Part shown: one piece after another, positions 4,805-7,384 of the stretch | Layout of the letters: every line of letters begins with the position of its first letter | Position numbering within the stretch: position 1 is the stretch's first letter | From: Desulfonatronum sp. | Lineage (GTDB): Bacteria; Desulfobacterota; Desulfovibrionia; Desulfovibrionales; Desulfonatronaceae | Direction: 5' to 3' | Assembly: GCA_007127655.1 (NCBI GenBank) | Contig: SKYX01000038.1 | Span: forward strand, 1 to 7,384 | DNA: 7,384 nucleotides | The notes under the pieces: model-generated | Seen by the model: the letters and a program-made list of their open reading frames with translations, nothing else | What the model was told of the DNA's origin: nothing | The model's database searches: none | Program-made: the position numbers and the translations under genes

Positions 4805-5656
4805 ATGACCGCAATCACCGCCATAAACGAAAACCGGCAAGAACCAATACGCGAAAACGTTCGTCTCGGCCCGGAAATCATCTCAGTGCGGGACATCGTC
4901 AAGACCTATCCTGGAGGATTGCGGGCCCTGGACCATATTTCGTTGTCCGTGCGACAAAGGGAGGTGGTGGTGGTCATCGGGCCGTCCGGGTCGGGCAAGT
5001 CGACCCTGCTGCGGTGCCTGAACGGGCTGGAGGAGATCGATTCCGGGGAAATCGTCATCGACGGCGTGCCTTTGGACGAAGATCCGGGCCATCGACTGAC
5101 CATCCGGACCGAGGTGGGCATGGTCTTTCAGTCCTTCAACCTGTTCCCGCACATGACCGCGCTCCAAAACATCAACCTGGCTCAGGAGCAGGTCCGGAGG
5201 AAATCCCGAAAAGAGGCCGAGGAGACCACCATGGCCCTGCTTGCGCGGGTCGGATTGACAGACAAGGCCCAGGCCTACCCGGCCCAGCTTTCCGGAGGTC
5301 AGCAGCAGCGCGTGGCCATTGCCCGGGCCTTGGCCATGCATCCCAAGGTGATGCTCTTTGACGAGGCCACCAGCGCCCTGGATCCGGAAACCATCGGCGA
5401 AGTCCTGGAAGTCATGAAGGGCTTGGCCCGGGACGGGATGACCATGGTCGTAGTCACCCATGAAATGGGCTTTGCCCGGGAAGCCGGGGATCGGGTGATC
5501 TTCATGGAAAACGGGCGAATCCTGGAGCAAGCCTCCAGCGATGACTTTTTCAGCAACCCGAGACAGGAGCGCACCCGCGACTTTCTCGGTCAAATTCTGT
5601 GCGGACCGGTTCCCGGTCCAGCGGAGTCAACCCCTAACGCGAAGGAGCAATTATGA
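4805..5656 (+). CDS. Polar amino-acid ABC transporter ATP-binding protein (GlnQ/HisP family)
   Basis: This cytoplasmic ATPase powers the importer. From ATG 4805 it has 283 residues, with Walker [10 protein letters not shown] (59-67), Q-loop Gln109 in [10 protein letters not shown], signature LSGGQQQR (162-169), Walker B VMLFDE (Asp186, Glu187), D-loop SALD and switch His219 ([10 protein letters not shown]). The Q-loop context [16 protein letters not shown] and the [24 protein letters not shown] stretch are characteristic of the polar amino-acid subfamily. The N-terminus is about 25 residues longer than usual before the first strand ([11 protein letters not shown]). ATG 4805 has only a weak AGAG 7 nt upstream. 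The in-frame GTG at 4772 lies inside the GTGAACC array and has no Shine-Dalgarno sequence, so I prefer the ATG. The stop TGA overlaps the next start as ATGA (5653-5656), implying translational coupling. Confidence 0.94.
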   Translation: MTAITAINENRQEPIRENVRLGPEIISVRDIVKTYPGGLRALDHISLSVRQREVVVVIGPSGSGKSTLLRCLNGLEEIDSGEIVIDGVPLDEDPGHRLTIRTEVGMVFQSFNLFPHMTALQNINLAQEQVRRKSRKEAEETTMALLARVGLTDKAQAYPAQLSGGQQQRVAIARALAMHPKVMLFDEATSALDPETIGEVLEVMKGLARDGMTMVVVTHEMGFAREAGDRVIFMENGRILEQASSDDFFSNPRQERTRDFLGQILCGPVPGPAESTPNAKEQL

Positions 5657-6507
5657 ACACAAAACCACGCAAACTCGCCCTTACGACTCAGGCGGCTCTG
5701 GTGGCCCTGGCGGCCAGCTTGATCCTGCTGATCGCCACCCTGGCCCAGGCCCAGAACATCAGCCAACAAATCACCAGGGAGAGCACCCTGACCGGAATCA
5801 TGGAGCGCGGAGCGCTCCGGGTAGGTTTCGACACTTTCGTACCATGGGCCATGCAGGACAAGACCGGAGAATTCATCGGCTTTGAGATCGACGTGGCCAA
5901 ACGTTTCGCTGAGGACCTGGGCGTGCGCGTCGAGCTCGTGCCCACGGCGTGGCGGGGGATCATCCCGGCCCTGCTCACCGGCAAGTTCGACCTGCTCATC
6001 GGCGGAATGAGCATCCGGGCGGACCGGGCCCAGCAGGTTTACTTCAGCATGCCCTACTACTTCACCGGCCAGGCCCTGGTGGCCCACAAGGAAAAGGCCG
6101 CTGGCTTCACCGCACTGGAGGACTTCAACAAGCCCGAAGTGACCATCGTCGCCCGCACTGGGACCACGGCCCAACGCGCCGCGGAAAACCTCTTTCCCAA
6201 GGCCCAGCGCAAGTATTTCGATAAGGAGCCCCAGGCCGTCCAGGAACTGCTCATGGGTCGGGCCCACGCCCTGATCGGCAACGCCCCGCTGCCTGCCCAG
6301 GAGGCCATCAAGAACCCGGACCGGCTGTTTCTTCCCATTGAAGGGAACCTGACCAACGAGCCCATCGGCATCGCCATGCGCAAGGGCGATCCTGATCTGC
6401 TCAACTATGTAAACAGCTGGATTCTTCAGGTCACTGGCGAAGGCTGGATCAAGGATCGTTACACCTACTGGTTCACGACCATGGACTGGAAGGACCAAGT
6501 GGAATAA
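5653..6507 (+). CDS. Periplasmic amino-acid-type substrate-binding protein (SBP_bac_3 family)
   Basis: This protein captures the ligand in the periplasm and delivers it to the permeases. It has 284 residues and a clear Sec signal peptide (basic MNTKPRK, hydrophobic 14-31, likely cleavage after AQA at 31-33). The mature part follows the family: [15 protein letters not shown] (52-66), [15 protein letters not shown] (76-90), [21 protein letters not shown] (117-137), TGTT (169-172), [12 protein letters not shown] (199-210) and [14 protein letters not shown] near the end. Compared with HisJ, Ser120 and Arg125 match the ligand carboxylate-binding Ser72 and Arg77, and Thr171/Thr172 match the GTT motif. 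The position of Asp161, which holds the alpha-ammonium, is Asn210 (codon AAC 6280-6282). Start ATG 5653 has AAGGAG (5642-5647) 5 nt upstream, the best ribosome site of the operon, and overlaps the ATPase stop. The ligand is unknown. Confidence 0.94.
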   Translation: MNTKPRKLALTTQAALVALAASLILLIATLAQAQNISQQITRESTLTGIMERGALRVGFDTFVPWAMQDKTGEFIGFEIDVAKRFAEDLGVRVELVPTAWRGIIPALLTGKFDLLIGGMSIRADRAQQVYFSMPYYFTGQALVAHKEKAAGFTALEDFNKPEVTIVARTGTTAQRAAENLFPKAQRKYFDKEPQAVQELLMGRAHALIGNAPLPAQEAIKNPDRLFLPIEGNLTNEPIGIAMRKGDPDLLNYVNSWILQVTGEGWIKDRYTYWFTTMDWKDQVE

Positions 6508-6527
6508 CCACCGGAGAAACCACAATT

Positions 6528-6555
6528 CGGCTGGGCAACGGTTGTTGCCCAGCCG
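6528..6555 (+). promoter_or_regulatory. Intercistronic hairpin without a U-tract
   Basis: A perfect 12-bp stem, CGGCTGGGCAAC (6528-6539) with its complement at 6544-6555 around loop GGTT, starts 21 nt after the binding-protein stop and ends 24 nt before the permease 2 start. It is followed by TCTCTCCCAGAAAAAATC, not by a T run, so it should not terminate efficiently by itself. Such hairpins after binding-protein genes often protect the upstream message from 3' exonucleases or lower downstream expression, which is my inference for its role. Confidence 0.7.
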
Positions 6556-6579
6556 TCTCTCCCAGAAAAAATCATCCCC

Positions 6580-7384
6580 ATGACTTCCAAGCAGGCCCGT
6601 TTTACCACCCTGGACGCAGTCCTGATCCTGGCAATCATCGCTTTTGCCGCGTTTTTCCTCTGGCGCGTCCACGCCACCCTGGACTACCAGTGGCGCTGGC
6701 ACCTGCTGGCCAATTACCTGCTCCGCTGGGACGAAGCCACCGACCGCTGGGTGCCCGGCCTGATCACCCAAGGCCTGTTGACCACGATTCGATTGAGCAT
6801 CTGGACCATGCTCCTGGCCACGGTGATCGGCGCAATCATGGGGCTGGCCCGGTGCGGCAAGTCCTTGTTTCCCAGGATGGTCGGCTGGACCTACGTGGAG
6901 GTGGTCCGCAACATCCCGCCCCTGGTTCTGATCTTCATTTTCTACTTTTTCCTGGCGGACCAACTGATGACCCTGCTGGGCGTGGAAGCCCTGCTCCGCA
7001 ACCTCCCGGACTGGGGCAAGGAACTGCTACCCTGGGTGGCCGTGCCCGTGGACCGGATGCCCAACTTTCTGGCCGCCCTGCTCACCCTGGCCGTGTACCA
7101 AGGGGCCTACATCACCGAGCACGTCCGATCCGGGATTCAATCCATCGAGCGGGGCCAACGCGAGGCCGCCTACGCCCTGGGCCTCTCCCCCTGGCAGCAG
7201 ATGCGTCACGTCATCCTGCCTCAGGCGGTCTCCCGAATCGTCCCCCCGCTGTCCGGCCAGTTCATCGCCACCATCAAGGACACGGCCATCGTCTCGGTGA
7301 TCAGCGTCCAGGAACTGACCTTCCAGGGCCTGGAACTGATGGCCTCCACCTACATGACCTTCGAGATCATGATCACCATCACCG
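6580..7384 (+). CDS. Polar amino-acid ABC transporter permease, permease 2 (3' end beyond window)
   Basis: The open frame runs from ATG 6580 to the window edge: 268 codons and no stop. It is the second membrane subunit of the importer. A first membrane helix (about 12-28) is followed by a periplasmic segment with YQWRW (36-40), matching YHWKW of permease 1, then QGLLTTIRLSIWTMLLATV, the signature VRNIPPLVLIFIFYFF (109-124), the EAA loop EAAYALGLSPWQQMRHVILPQAV (195-217), and IKDTAIVSVISVQELT. Between the signature and GAYITE it has about 28 residues more than permease 1 (roughly 127-160, LLRNLPDWGKELLPW and following), probably an extra periplasmic or interfacial loop. The ribosome binding site is weak (only an AGAAAA-rich stretch), and the start is 24 nt after a strong hairpin. 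Only the last few tens of residues should be missing. Confidence 0.93.
   Translation, partial: MTSKQARFTTLDAVLILAIIAFAAFFLWRVHATLDYQWRWHLLANYLLRWDEATDRWVPGLITQGLLTTIRLSIWTMLLATVIGAIMGLARCGKSLFPRMVGWTYVEVVRNIPPLVLIFIFYFFLADQLMTLLGVEALLRNLPDWGKELLPWVAVPVDRMPNFLAALLTLAVYQGAYITEHVRSGIQSIERGQREAAYALGLSPWQQMRHVILPQAVSRIVPPLSGQFIATIKDTAIVSVISVQELTFQGLELMASTYMTFEIMITIT

Noticed and set aside
5590..6963. A 457-codon open frame on the minus strand
   Set aside because: It is antisense to the binding-protein and permease 2 genes, gives a Gly/Gln/His/Asp-rich translation with no family resemblance, and is explained by the high third-position GC of the real genes.

Overview
This is a GC-rich window with dense, mostly housekeeping gene content. 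It looks like a Gram-negative bacterium. The gene set, codon use and protein sequences would suit a deltaproteobacterial sulfate reducer (Desulfovibrionales-like), but that placement is an impression from recognition, not a computed result. Most genes are confidently recognisable, and I see no phage, IS element, CRISPR array, RNA gene or defence system.

Layout. Positions 1-252 hold the 3' end of argJ (arginine biosynthesis). It converges on lgt (382-1200, minus strand, lipoprotein diacylglyceryl transferase) across a very strong hairpin terminator. Divergent from lgt is a hotdog-fold acyl-CoA thioesterase (1285-1782). This converges on a minus-strand gene for an unrecognised predicted lipoprotein (1959-2702), which would be a substrate of Lgt. 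Divergent from that gene is engB/ysxC (2812-3456), a ribosome-assembly GTPase with its own terminator.

From about 3550 to the window end lies an operon for a polar amino-acid ABC importer. It consists of a candidate promoter, a roughly 250-nt pyrimidine-rich leader, permease 1 (3839-4651), an ATPase (4805-5656), a periplasmic binding protein (5653-6507, overlapping the ATPase stop by ATGA) and permease 2 (6580 to beyond the window). The binding protein would capture the ligand in the periplasm, the two permeases would form a heterodimeric channel, and the ATPase would drive import. A strong hairpin without a U-tract sits between the binding-protein and second-permease genes, where it could stabilise the upstream message or damp the downstream one.

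The least ordinary feature is in the spacers. At least four loci carry short, degenerate tandem repeats of 6 or 7 bp: a GTCAGRA heptamer family at the 3' end of lgt and again between permease 1 and the ATPase, a perfect six-copy GTGAACC array beside the latter, and CGATAC/CAATAC/CAACGC-type hexamers in two other spacers. Repeats make up about two thirds of the 153-nt permease-ATPase spacer. The lgt array has supplied the last codons and the stop of that gene. The other notable point is that the binding protein appears to carry Asn where amino-acid binding proteins of the HisJ type have the Asp that holds the ligand's alpha-ammonium group.
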